Translations under genes and position numbers: made by a program | Notes under the pieces: generated by a model | Database searches by the model: none | What the model was told of the DNA's origin: nothing | What the model saw: only the letters and a program-made list of their open reading frames with translations | Assembly (NCBI RefSeq): GCF_008298035.1 | Contig: NZ_CP042910.1 | Span: forward strand, 6,696,001-6,760,000 | DNA: 64,000 nt | Direction of reading: 5' to 3' | DNA from: Gimesia maris | Lineage (GTDB): Bacteria > Planctomycetota > Planctomycetia > Planctomycetales > Planctomycetaceae | Part shown: positions 8,690-18,700 of the stretch, one piece after another | Numbering within the stretch: the stretch's first letter is position 1 | How the letters are laid out: each line of letters starts with the position of its first letter

Positions 8690-11600
8690 ATGATACGTTC
8701 GTTCGCTCAAAATCTACTCCACAATTCTCTTTCCTTTTTGCAGCAGAGAATGGGAATCGCGTTTCTGCTGGGATCGATTAGCGGGCTGTTCGTTCTTTCC
8801 TGTACTCAACGCTTTCAGAATCTGGTCAGCGACTGTCCTGAAGTTATGACAGGCATTGGCCTGTCCATGGTGATGGGCATCTGGCTTGGCTTACCACAGT
8901 TAGCCACATTTTCCCCCGAAGACTCACCTGCAAAAAAGGCATCTCATCAGAAGCGCATCCGCTTTACTTTATTGATCCTTTCATTCTGGTCACTCTGTTT
9001 TCCGGTGTTGCTCACTCAACTCAATCAGATCCTGCATTGGTTCACCCTCTCACAGATGACAAACGTGGTCTTTCTGACGGGGCTGATGACACTCTCTGCC
9101 ATGGCACTGATTCTGCCTGCTGTATTCTGGTCTACCCGTTTGTTCTGGTTGGCCACCTTGACTGCTGTCGATTACAAAAATCCCCGCACCAGTTTACATT
9201 TACAACTTGCCCGCTTTCTGACCGGATTCAGCGTTTCATTGATTCTATCAGTTTACTGGCTCGTTCCTGTATTCGGCTGGAGCGAGACTTTACTGATTCC
9301 CCTCATTGCAACTCTGATTTTCTGCTGTATTCCCTGGGTTAGATCACTCTGCGAAAGTTATCTCCCTGAATATTCACACTGGCTCAAACTGGATTTGTTC
9401 CAGGCTGATACACAATCCCTTTCGGGTTCCAATGCTAACAGGCAAACGGTCGCACCACCACGTATTCCAGTGGTGATACAAGTCGGCTCATATGTAATGA
9501 GCTTTTCAACCGGCATCCTGCTGGTTGGCGTCAGTCGTGTTCTGTTTCAGCTTTACCCGGATTCACTCTATCTGAAAGTCACGATCTGGGCTGGATTTCT
9601 ACTCGGAACTGCAGTTGCCTTTGCATTCATACAGGCGAGAAAACCAGGCAAAATCGTCCAGACGACTTCCAGCCTGTCTCTGGCAATGGCACTGACGGGT
9701 GTCGGCTGTCTGGCATTGTTCCCGTTACTGGTTTCCTGGATGCTGTATGCCAACGCCTATATTGAATATGCTTTGCTGCTGTCTGTCATCCGGGGTGGTT
9801 TAACAGCAACCATCTTCTGCCTGCTGGGATCCTGCTGGGGTGGCTGGCTCAAACTCTCCAGTTCCGTCCGTTTCTCCGCGTCAGAGAAACGAAGCTTAAC
9901 CACTCTGCCTGTCTGGCAGCCATCCTGTCTGCTGGCTGGTATACTTAGCTGTGTATGGCTCATCGGTTCGACAGGCATTGAGCTCAAAACCATTATCGTA
10001 CTTACCAGTCTGGCCCTGCTTTGTCTCGCGATTTTTGTTCGACTGACACACTTCCGGATCCCGCTGACACGCTGGCGGGCCGCTGGAATGGTCTGCAGCC
10101 TGGCCCTGCTCACTGCCGGTCTGTTTTTTCACAACAATTATGATGTTCGGCATTCAGCCAAACTGTTGTTCTCGACAAACACGTTTACGGGGTTACGTTA
10201 TGGCTTAAAACCAGAACTGCTGCCCCACCTGGATGAAGGCCGCTGCCTGTCAGAAGTCGAAGGTCAGTACGGTACGTTTACCATCTGGTCTTATCGGGAA
10301 AATCAGATTCAGATTCGCAGAAGCGGTCTGCCTTTTGGCGTCACCAGCATGGATGCCGGCTTATGCCCGCATACCACAGGCGAACTGATGCCGTTTGTGA
10401 TTCCAGTGATATTGCACGAACGTCCCGCAGATGTGCTGTTCCTCGGGCTTGGTGCCGGCGTGGGTGTGAACTCCAGCCTCGACTTCCCCGTACAACATGT
10501 GACCTGCCTGGAACCGGATCGCAGCCTCGTGAAATTATATCACGAAGAGATTGCTCCTCGGAATGCAATCTCTGCCTTCGATTCAGATCGCGTCGAGTTG
10601 ATTCAGACCCCGATCGCATTAGCCATGGCAGCTGATACAAATGCAGAAAAGATGTATGACCTGATCATCAGCAATCCGGTTCAATCGGTTGTCACACAAT
10701 CACAGGCAGAATTCACAACAGAATTTTATCGCAATGTTTCGCGACATCTGAATCAGGATGGCATTTTCTGTCAGCGATTTCAGCACATTGATTTTGGTGC
10801 GCAGCCACTGCGGGTAATGGCACAGACTTTTCGGTCCGCATTCCAGCAGGTGCTGGCGATTGAAATTGCTAACGGTGAAACTCTATTTATGGGTACAAAT
10901 TCCGAACAGGGGTTTGTCAGAAATAAACTGATAGATCGAATCCAGGCGCCGCAGGTCAGACGTACGCTGGCACAGGTCGGCTGGGACTGGTCGGTTTTAT
11001 TGAATCTGGCAGCATACTCAGATGAGGCGCTGGCAGATATGACCGCCGATGTCAAAACCAGCGTCAATAACTCAGCCAACGGGAACTTCGCTTTTACACT
11101 GCCTTACGAAATGATGCGCTGGGGGATGAAGCAGGAAGAAATCAGAAAAATGGTTTCTGCAGAAATCCATAACGACGATCCTGTCAAAGAATACCGCAGC
11201 AGCCGTCTGCTGAACTGGATGGATGGCGAGAAGAACGACCCCATCGTACTCAGACGACTTTCTGAAGTGACGGCGCAAAACAAACTGATGGCCCGCTATC
11301 CTGATCAATACTGGAAGTACCGCAAACCTGCTAAAGATCAGATTACCGAAAATCCGCGTTCCCTCATCAGGCAGGTTGCTGCCGAAAATCTGCATAAAGA
11401 AGATTACATCCACGATGAAGACAGACGCCGCATGTATTATTTCAAAGCGTTATCGGATGCAATGGAGAAAGCCAGCCCCACGGTCGACCAGATTGGTCGC
11501 GTGACGACTTTTACTCCCACTTACGATCCGATGATCAGCTACTTCATGCATGATGAAGTCGCGGAGCTCTACAAGAAATCTGATGATGCACCGGACATTC

Positions 11601-12061
11601 TCGAATTTTCACATCGCCTGCATGCCATCAATTATGGTGCCGCCAATGATCGGTCCATTGTATCTGTGGTACGGGCTCTGGAAATGGCCGCTTCCGATGC
11701 CAGTCTGTTTCAGGAACCGGGGCAGCAATGGGATCACCTGAATGGTTTACTGCAGGCTTTAAAATATCGCTGGGACAATCGTTCTCAGGCACGGCCTGTC
11801 ACCTCGAAGCAGGCCTTGCATGATATCGAACTCAGTATATCCGGAATCGAACGCGCATTTGAAACGATGAACGAGATTCAAGCACAGGCCAATGTCAGTG
11901 AGGAAGACTGGCAACTGCGTAAACGGGTTCTGGAACGCACCCTGGTAAGACCGCTGGAAACCTATCACGAACGGGTTCTGCCTCATCATTATAAGAAATC
12001 CCGTGAAGAGCGAAAAAAGCTGCTGGATGGGCTCAACCTGCCCAAAGTACCCTCACTGTAA
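8690..12061 (+). CDS. giant membrane protein with spermidine-synthase-like domain
   Basis: The product is 1123 residues. The frame opens at TTG 8645, but ATG 8690 follows AGGAAG and is preferred. Roughly the first 490 residues are a chain of about a dozen hydrophobic helices. A Rossmann methyltransferase-like domain follows (VLFLGLGAGVGVN near residue 582, then HVTCLEPDRSLV), matching polyamine aminopropyltransferase/spermidine-synthase-like proteins fused to a transporter-like part. About 350 further residues, helical and charged, have no family I know. Whether it makes polyamines is doubtful, since many such fusions lack a proven activity. It stands alone in its transcription unit. Confidence 0.75.
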   Translation: MIRSFAQNLLHNSLSFLQQRMGIAFLLGSISGLFVLSCTQRFQNLVSDCPEVMTGIGLSMVMGIWLGLPQLATFSPEDSPAKKASHQKRIRFTLLILSFWSLCFPVLLTQLNQILHWFTLSQMTNVVFLTGLMTLSAMALILPAVFWSTRLFWLATLTAVDYKNPRTSLHLQLARFLTGFSVSLILSVYWLVPVFGWSETLLIPLIATLIFCCIPWVRSLCESYLPEYSHWLKLDLFQADTQSLSGSNANRQTVAPPRIPVVIQVGSYVMSFSTGILLVGVSRVLFQLYPDSLYLKVTIWAGFLLGTAVAFAFIQARKPGKIVQTTSSLSLAMALTGVGCLALFPLLVSWMLYANAYIEYALLLSVIRGGLTATIFCLLGSCWGGWLKLSSSVRFSASEKRSLTTLPVWQPSCLLAGILSCVWLIGSTGIELKTIIVLTSLALLCLAIFVRLTHFRIPLTRWRAAGMVCSLALLTAGLFFHNNYDVRHSAKLLFSTNTFTGLRYGLKPELLPHLDEGRCLSEVEGQYGTFTIWSYRENQIQIRRSGLPFGVTSMDAGLCPHTTGELMPFVIPVILHERPADVLFLGLGAGVGVNSSLDFPVQHVTCLEPDRSLVKLYHEEIAPRNAISAFDSDRVELIQTPIALAMAADTNAEKMYDLIISNPVQSVVTQSQAEFTTEFYRNVSRHLNQDGIFCQRFQHIDFGAQPLRVMAQTFRSAFQQVLAIEIANGETLFMGTNSEQGFVRNKLIDRIQAPQVRRTLAQVGWDWSVLLNLAAYSDEALADMTADVKTSVNNSANGNFAFTLPYEMMRWGMKQEEIRKMVSAEIHNDDPVKEYRSSRLLNWMDGEKNDPIVLRRLSEVTAQNKLMARYPDQYWKYRKPAKDQITENPRSLIRQVAAENLHKEDYIHDEDRRRMYYFKALSDAMEKASPTVDQIGRVTTFTPTYDPMISYFMHDEVAELYKKSDDAPDILEFSHRLHAINYGAANDRSIVSVVRALEMAASDASLFQEPGQQWDHLNGLLQALKYRWDNRSQARPVTSKQALHDIELSISGIERAFETMNEIQAQANVSEEDWQLRKRVLERTLVRPLETYHERVLPHHYKKSREERKKLLDGLNLPKVPSL

Positions 12062-12337
12062 TTCGTTTATCCATTAGACTTTGCCGCTCAGGTCTACGCC
12101 CGGCAGGACTAAAATCGGAAACTCTGAATCTTTTTGTTTTCGTAGCGGGTATACTGGTTGGCTGGTATCGAGCCGCATTTCGTTTCAAAATGATTCGCTA
12201 CCAACTCTGATCGGGAAATAAGTACACAAAATCACACGCCGATTATGTCTTTACCCCGGTCGAATTCCGCGTTTTTAACAGTATGAGGACGCGCCACCGT
12301 TTCAATACGAATCTCAACTCTACGGAAAAGGCATCGT

Positions 12338-14236
12338 ATGAGAACTTCCTGCACTTTGGGGCCACAGGTTATGTTCACAAAAACGCTATTACGCATGGGA
12401 CGACAATTGGTTCTTCTCGTTCTGATCTGCTTCTGCAGCAGCACACTTTCTGCACAGGAACCAGAGTCTGCTAAGCCAGAGGCTGAAAAGAAAGACGAGC
12501 AACCGGAGAAGAAGGCTGCCGGGGTGGAATCGATCCTCCCCAAACCATTGATCGTAATCAATGTCGCCAGTGTGGAGCGGATCCTTTCTGATATCGATTT
12601 CATTTTCGAACTGGCAGAGCGTCCTGAAATCGCCGAGATCGCTTCAGCCTCGCTGGCGAATGTCAACGATCTGGAAGGCATCGATAAAAATAAGAACCTG
12701 GGTGTGGAACTCTATCTGAAAACGGGATTAATCCCCCAACCGGTCCCGACCATGTATCTGCCTGTGACGAAAGTTCGTACATTTCTTGATACTCTGGAGA
12801 AGCTGATTCCAGGTGACGAAGAAACCATCAAGAAAGATACGGACCGGGATGACCTGTATGTAATTAATGGGCGACGCGGCGAATCCATCATTCGGTTCCA
12901 GGATGATTATGCCCATATGCTGTTTCAGGGCGTTGAAAATGAAACCAGTCTGGACATGATCAGTTCCCGTGACTTTGGTGACCCATCCCAAAAACTGCAG
13001 AACCTGACCACGGCCTACGACCTCTCGATCAAATTCGATCTGAACGCCATTCCCGAGTTGATGCGTACGACATTTCTGGGTTTCTTCCGTACCGCCATCG
13101 AAACACAACTGCAGCAGCGGGATGGCGAATCTAAAGCCGCCTACGAACTCCGGCGCATGGCAGGAAAACAGAACCTGGAGAGTATCGAATATTTTCTGAG
13201 CGAAGGTCAGGAGTTGGTGTTCGGCGGTCGTATTGAAAAAGAAGAAAAACGGGGTGTTGTCGACATGCTGATTAAGGCCAGGCCCAACAGCGATTTAGCC
13301 CGCGCCGTCAAGAATATCCCCGGCAAAGCGAGTTACTTCAGTGTGATCACTTCACGTGAAAACCTGCCACTTGCTGTTTCCGCTTCCATGAATCTTGCCC
13401 CACGTGATCGAAAAATCTATCAGAAGTATCTAAACTACTTCGAAAAACAATTGAGTGAAAAACTATTGACCGAAGAAGAACGCCTGCAGAATACCAGCTC
13501 GATTCAACAGTTCTTCAGCCCGGTAAAAACCATGGTCGATAAAGGGCACATTGATGTGTTCACGCAGTTGGTCTCAACACCAACTAAAAAATTTGCTCTG
13601 ATTGGCGGTATCAAGGTCGCACCTTCCTCAAATCTGCCTGCTTCCTTACTGGATATCATTAATCGTATTGATCAACTGCCTGACAACAAAGCACACATCT
13701 ACACGAATGCTGAAACGGTTCAGGGGATCGCCTTGCATCAGATGCAACCCGAATCCAAAACCGCCGATGATAAACAGCAACGTTTTCTCGGCGGAGTTCC
13801 GTCGCTCTATATAGGAGCAGACAATGAAGTGATCTGGTTTGCCATGGGAACAGAAATTGCGGTCGCCGCCTTAAATGAAGCCATCGAGACAATCAACACA
13901 GCAACCCCTGAAGCCAGAAAAGAGCAACGCACCGCTCCGGTACAGATGGAATTTCATATCCGTCCCTGGCTGAACCTGTTTTCCGAAGCGGAAATTCAGG
14001 AAAGCGGCGTTATGAAAATTCTGGATGGTGCATTCCAGAAAGAAAATGATCTGGTTCTGGTAACCACACAACCTACCGAAACGGGCGTCCGAACTCGACT
14101 GCAGTTTGACGAGGGCTATCTGAAACTATTGGGAATTGCGATCTCAAAACAGTTTGACAGGAATCAGGAACGGCGTGCAAAACGCGAAATGGAACGTAAA
14201 CTTAAAATGCCCGAAGATGAAGAACAAATTAAATAA
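12338..14236 (+). CDS. large exported protein of unknown function
   Basis: The product is 632 residues. GGAAAAGG precedes ATG 12338; ATG 12371 and ATG 12395 are possible alternatives, the last giving the most compact signal peptide (LVLLVLICFCSSTLSAQ). After an acidic, Lys-rich stretch, the mature protein begins PKPLIVINVASVERIL and continues as a long mixed alpha/beta protein resembling DUF3352-type surface proteins found in planctomycetes. It ends in a charged tail (RRAKREMERKLKMPEDEE). No catalytic motif is visible. It is convergent with the EF-hand gene, with only 10 bases between the stop codons. Confidence 0.65.
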   Translation: MRTSCTLGPQVMFTKTLLRMGRQLVLLVLICFCSSTLSAQEPESAKPEAEKKDEQPEKKAAGVESILPKPLIVINVASVERILSDIDFIFELAERPEIAEIASASLANVNDLEGIDKNKNLGVELYLKTGLIPQPVPTMYLPVTKVRTFLDTLEKLIPGDEETIKKDTDRDDLYVINGRRGESIIRFQDDYAHMLFQGVENETSLDMISSRDFGDPSQKLQNLTTAYDLSIKFDLNAIPELMRTTFLGFFRTAIETQLQQRDGESKAAYELRRMAGKQNLESIEYFLSEGQELVFGGRIEKEEKRGVVDMLIKARPNSDLARAVKNIPGKASYFSVITSRENLPLAVSASMNLAPRDRKIYQKYLNYFEKQLSEKLLTEEERLQNTSSIQQFFSPVKTMVDKGHIDVFTQLVSTPTKKFALIGGIKVAPSSNLPASLLDIINRIDQLPDNKAHIYTNAETVQGIALHQMQPESKTADDKQQRFLGGVPSLYIGADNEVIWFAMGTEIAVAALNEAIETINTATPEARKEQRTAPVQMEFHIRPWLNLFSEAEIQESGVMKILDGAFQKENDLVLVTTQPTETGVRTRLQFDEGYLKLLGIAISKQFDRNQERRAKREMERKLKMPEDEEQIK

Positions 14237-14246
14237 CACTACTTGA

Positions 14247-15383
14247 TTACTTCTTCTTGATCTCCAGGTAATGTTTTACAAACTGTTCCTGAGGCATGGA
14301 AACTGTCAGATCAATATTTGCCTGTTCAAACAGCTTCCGCATGGAGCGGCTCTTTTTCCATTCTGCGGGGGAAACGGAACCGTCCTTATCCCGGTCGACC
14401 AGTTTAAAGAAATAACCTGCCTGTGCAACCAGTGGATCGGTACTGGGTGCCGAGACCTGGACCGACACTGGCTGGGATGTCTTCTCAGGTGCAGGTTGAT
14501 TCGAAGCATCTGCTGTTCCGGGAGTTGCAGAACTGCCGCTCGCAGCCAGGGGATTTGCAGAAGTCTGCCCGCTATTCAAAGCGAACATGAAAGAAGCTGC
14601 ACTCCGCTGTGTTTTTCCCTCTTTGGCAAGCTTGATTTCTTTCGGCGTGAGAAAACCATCTCCGTTCAGATCCATCGTGAAAAATTCGCCGAGTTTTGTC
14701 GGATTATTTTTGCGCCATTCGTAGAGACCAATCTGCCCATCCTGATCGATGTCGTGTGGCACAAACTCCTGGTTCAGATCGACTGTCGTGCGAACCGGCT
14801 TCGCTGGTTCATTTTTGGAGGAACTGCTCGAAGAACTGCTGCTGGAACGACCACCTGAAGCAGAGTCAGACGCCTCTCTCCGATCTGGCTCAAACGATCC
14901 GTAGCGGCCGCGCATGGCATCGCGGTCAAAACCACCTCTCCCAAAGCCACCGCTCCGATCTCTGTCATCGTCATCATCCCGATCACTGCCAGATCGCCCC
15001 CCCCCCGGAGGGCCACCAAAACCACGCGAAGAACCGAAACGACTACGGTCATCACGGCCACGACTGCCGCGGTCACTTCGATCACCACCACCAAATGAGC
15101 CGCGCTGGCTGCGCATTCGCTCCATCACCTGAGGCATGATTCGCTCAAATTCCTGCTGGCTCATGTCGCGCGAGGTATTTACGCCGGCTGCCTCCAGAGT
15201 TTCCTTGAAACGACCGGGCATCTGGTCAAATTCTGAGGCTTCAATCACCCCGTTTTTGTTACGATCCAGAAACGACATGAAACCGCGTGAGCGACTATCA
15301 CCACCTGGTTGCGCATACGCCAGATCAGTGCAAAACCCTACCAGCAGTACAGAAGGAATCAGGAGAGTGGTAAAACGGAACAT
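14247..15383 (-). CDS. exported EF-hand protein with Ser/Gly/Arg-rich centre
   Basis: The product is 378 residues. ATG 15383 has GGAGTAAG before it and begins a signal peptide ending AYAQ; longer frames to 15512 are less likely. Four calcium-binding loops are visible: DRNKNGVIEASEF (about 40), DIDQDGQIGLYEW (about 209), MDLNGDGFLTPKEI (about 236) and DRDKDGSVSPAEW (about 328). Between the first and second loops lies a low-complexity stretch rich in Gly, Arg, Ser and Asp. It resembles the exported EF-hand proteins abundant in planctomycetes and would bind calcium outside the cytoplasm. It is divergent from the T2SS locus, whose first protein has similar Arg/Gly-rich tracts. Confidence 0.82.
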   Translation of the reverse strand: MFRFTTLLIPSVLLVGFCTDLAYAQPGGDSRSRGFMSFLDRNKNGVIEASEFDQMPGRFKETLEAAGVNTSRDMSQQEFERIMPQVMERMRSQRGSFGGGDRSDRGSRGRDDRSRFGSSRGFGGPPGGGRSGSDRDDDDDRDRSGGFGRGGFDRDAMRGRYGSFEPDRREASDSASGGRSSSSSSSSSSKNEPAKPVRTTVDLNQEFVPHDIDQDGQIGLYEWRKNNPTKLGEFFTMDLNGDGFLTPKEIKLAKEGKTQRSAASFMFALNSGQTSANPLAASGSSATPGTADASNQPAPEKTSQPVSVQVSAPSTDPLVAQAGYFFKLVDRDKDGSVSPAEWKKSRSMRKLFEQANIDLTVSMPQEQFVKHYLEIKKK

Positions 15384-15726
15384 TTTCTTACTCCGCAACA
15401 TTTTAAGCGGTCTTTCACGGGTAATACCGTGTTTAATAAACAGATACTGTGATTTTGCGCATCTGGCTACCAGAGATGCAAGTAGAATTTCAGTATCTGA
15501 CATTAGAAACACCGGCCAGCAGGGAATAGATCGATGAATTCTGAAAGAATCCCTATGATCTTTGAAACGAGCTGTAAACTATTGAAGTATAACATGATAG
15601 AACACTAACAACCTAAATAATCTTGTATTTGCTTTTGAGGCAACTTAGTCTGTAGTCAGTAGATTCCGCAATATAAAGACCACATACGTAGCGACAGAAT
15701 GGCTGTGGGATTCCCTGAAACAAATT
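15384..15726. other. divergent intergenic region
   Basis: This 343-base gap lies between the EF-hand gene and the start of the T2SS locus. It should hold both promoters, but I see no convincing -35/-10 pair, hairpin or repeat in it. Confidence 0.4.
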
Positions 15727-18700
15727 ATGACAAGCCTCATAACAATGACCATAAGAACACCTGTCCTGGTTCTTTTTCCGCCTGATATCAGAATCGCCAT
15801 GCAAATGATGAAATATATCAAATTTCAATTCTTTTTTACCATCGCCCTGATGGGTCTGATTCCCTGCTCTGACATTCTCATAAGTTCAGTACAGGCGCAG
15901 GAAACTGAAAACCGAGGCGATCGAGGTGGCAGACGAGACCGCGGGGGCTTTGGCGGCGATCGCGGAGGTTTTGGAGGAGGTCGCGGTGGTGGAGGTGGTT
16001 TCGGCGGAGACAGGGGTGGATTCGGCAGCCGAGGTGGATTTGGTGGCCCCCGGGGTGGTCTCGGCTCCCTGGTCAATCGTGAAGAAGTTCAGAAGGAACT
16101 CCAGCTGACCCCAGACCAGATCAAGCAGCTTGAAGAAGCAGCGGCAAGTATACGGCCCACACGCGAATCCATGGAACCCTTCATGACACGCATGCGGGAT
16201 GCTCAAACAGATGAAGAACGAACTAAAGTTCGAGAAGAAATGAGCGCATCTTTCGAAAAACAGCGTTCCGAAGGCGAAGCCAAAGTGATGAGTCTGCTGA
16301 ACGAAAAGCAGGCTACCCGTCTGAAACAACTGCAGTTACAGGAAGCCGGCTATCGCCAGTTGACCAATGATGATACCGCCAAACAACTCAAGCTGACTGA
16401 AGACCAATTGAAGCAGATTACCGAACTGGAAGAACAGCGATCCAACGCCCGTCGTGAACTGGGGCGACGTGCGACTACAGAAGAGCGCGAGAAAGTTCAG
16501 CAGGAATTCGATCAGAAAATCGAAGCTGTATTGACCAAAGATCAGCAGACTCAATGGAGCCAGATGCTGGGCCCGGCATTGGTTTCAGACGCAAAACCGG
16601 CTGAGCCCGGTGTACCTGCCGTCAGCAGTAATGCCAGCCCGACTCCACGACCACGTCCGCAGATCCCCATGGAACCTGAAGGCTTGAAGCCGGAAGACCG
16701 AAGTATTTCATTCGGTGGCGGTAGTGCAATTGCCATGAATAATGCCCCCGATAAACCTGCCGCCCCCGATGATCCGCAGGCAGCGAAAAAACCCGGAGCT
16801 GTCAACAAAATGTCCTTTAACTTCCGGTTTGCCCCCTGGGGCGATGTTCTTAAGCTGTTTGCAGAATCAGCCGGTTACACTCTCGATCTGAATGATGTTC
16901 CACCAGGAACCTTTAATTACTTCGACCAGGGTAGCTACACCCCCACGGAAGCACTCGACATCATCAATGGCTACCTCCTGCAGAAAGGTTATATCATTGT
17001 TCGCCGCGATCAGTTTCTGGTCGTACTGAATATCGATAACGGTATTCCGCCCAACCTCGTTCCGATTGTCGATTCCGAAAAGATTACCGAACACGGAAAA
17101 AATGAACTGATGAGCGTAACCTTCCAGTTGGAAGGTGTTGATGTCAGCCAGGTCGCCAAGGAAGTCCAGGCGATTCTGGGGCCACAGGGCAAATCAGTGG
17201 CTCTGAACACAGCCAACTCCATCATTGTGACGGATATCGGTAGCAACCTGTCGCGAGTGAAAAAGCTGCTGGAAGGTGCCATGGCTAACGCTGGTCCTAC
17301 CGATCTGCTCTTTCGCTCCTTTGAACTGAAATACATTGATGCAACCGAAGCGGAAAAAATCGTCCGCAGCCAGTTTGGCCTGCCTGCTGCCACTCAAAAT
17401 GTGAGTGCCAGTGCCACCTCATCCCGTTACTTTGACTATCGCTCCAGAAGCAGCAGAGATCGTGGCGGAAGCCCTCCGCAGCCACAGCCCAGCAAAGAGT
17501 CCAATACCCAGGTAACCGCCGATCCTCGTACGAATCGCCTGCTGGTCACTGCCACACCCGACCAGATTAAGATCGCGGATGAAATCATCAAATCGATCGA
17601 CGTCGATGATGATAACCCACTGGGCCCCGGTGGCAACAAACCGTTTCTGCGCGTTTATACCGTCAGTTCTGCCGACTCACGCGAAGTGACCAAAACCCTG
17701 GATGCGATGATACCGGGTGTTGTCGTCAACGAAGATGCCCGCAATGATAAAATCCACATACTTGCCACTCATAGAGAGCACGAAAAAATCGAAGAGATGA
17801 TTCGACAACTGGATGGCGAAGGAGGCAGTCAGTCTGTTTCCGTGATTAACCTCAGCTCAATGGATCCCATTTCAGCAACAACGACGCTGCGGTCACTTTT
17901 CCTGCGCGATGGTGACGCTGCTCCAACCATCGAAGCCGATCTGCTGGGCCGTCGCCTTCTGATTCGTGGCACTCCCGGCCAGGTGATTCAGGTAAAAGCA
18001 CTTCTGGCACAACTGGGCGAAGATGGGTCGGGCCGCTCCAACGACATCCGCGATCGTGGTCCAGTCCGAACCATTCCGCTGGGCGGCCGTGATTCCCGTG
18101 AAATCATGGAACTGATTAATAAACTCTGGTCTGCTTCCTCAGGCGATGAGAATCCGATCCGCATTGTCGTACCTTCAGAAAACAATCTGATCCGCGAACG
18201 CATTATCGGAGGCGAAGAAGAAGCCCCGAATCATAACCGCGGATTTCGGAATCAACCACAAAATACCAGTGCTCCCTTGAATCGCCCTATTCGAAGGCAG
18301 CAACCTGTTCGTGAGACGGAACAGCAGCGATTATTCTTTACGGCCAGCGATGAGAAAACCGAAGCCACTGTAGAACAGAATGAGAATACGGATACCAGAA
18401 ACAGTTCAGAAAAACCAAAGCAACCAGAATCGGGCAATGAACCTGCTGACGTTCCCCAGGGTAAAAAAAAGAACCCGGTAGCGGTTTCCTCTAACGGAGA
18501 TAATCTGATTATTTCTTCAACAGATCTGGAAGCCCTCAATAGACTGGAAAAAATGATTGAAGCGCTGACGCAGGCCATTCCGCCCAAAAATCAGTGGACC
18601 GTTTTTTACCTGCGATCTGCAGATGCCACCGCGACAGCCAAAATGCTGGAAAGCCTGTTTCCCAGCAGTTCTGTCTCTGACATGGACTCGGGCTCCGGGA

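Noticed and set aside
14271-15139. Long plus-strand frames opposite the EF-hand gene, rich in His, Ser and Pro
   Set aside because: They are mirror images of the low-complexity and EF-hand coding region and carry no domain.
15940-16060. Repeated GGAGG/GGTGG-like units that could suggest a direct-repeat array
   Set aside because: The repeats are in-frame Gly/Arg codons of the scaffold protein and have no spacers, so this is neither CRISPR nor a tandem DNA element.
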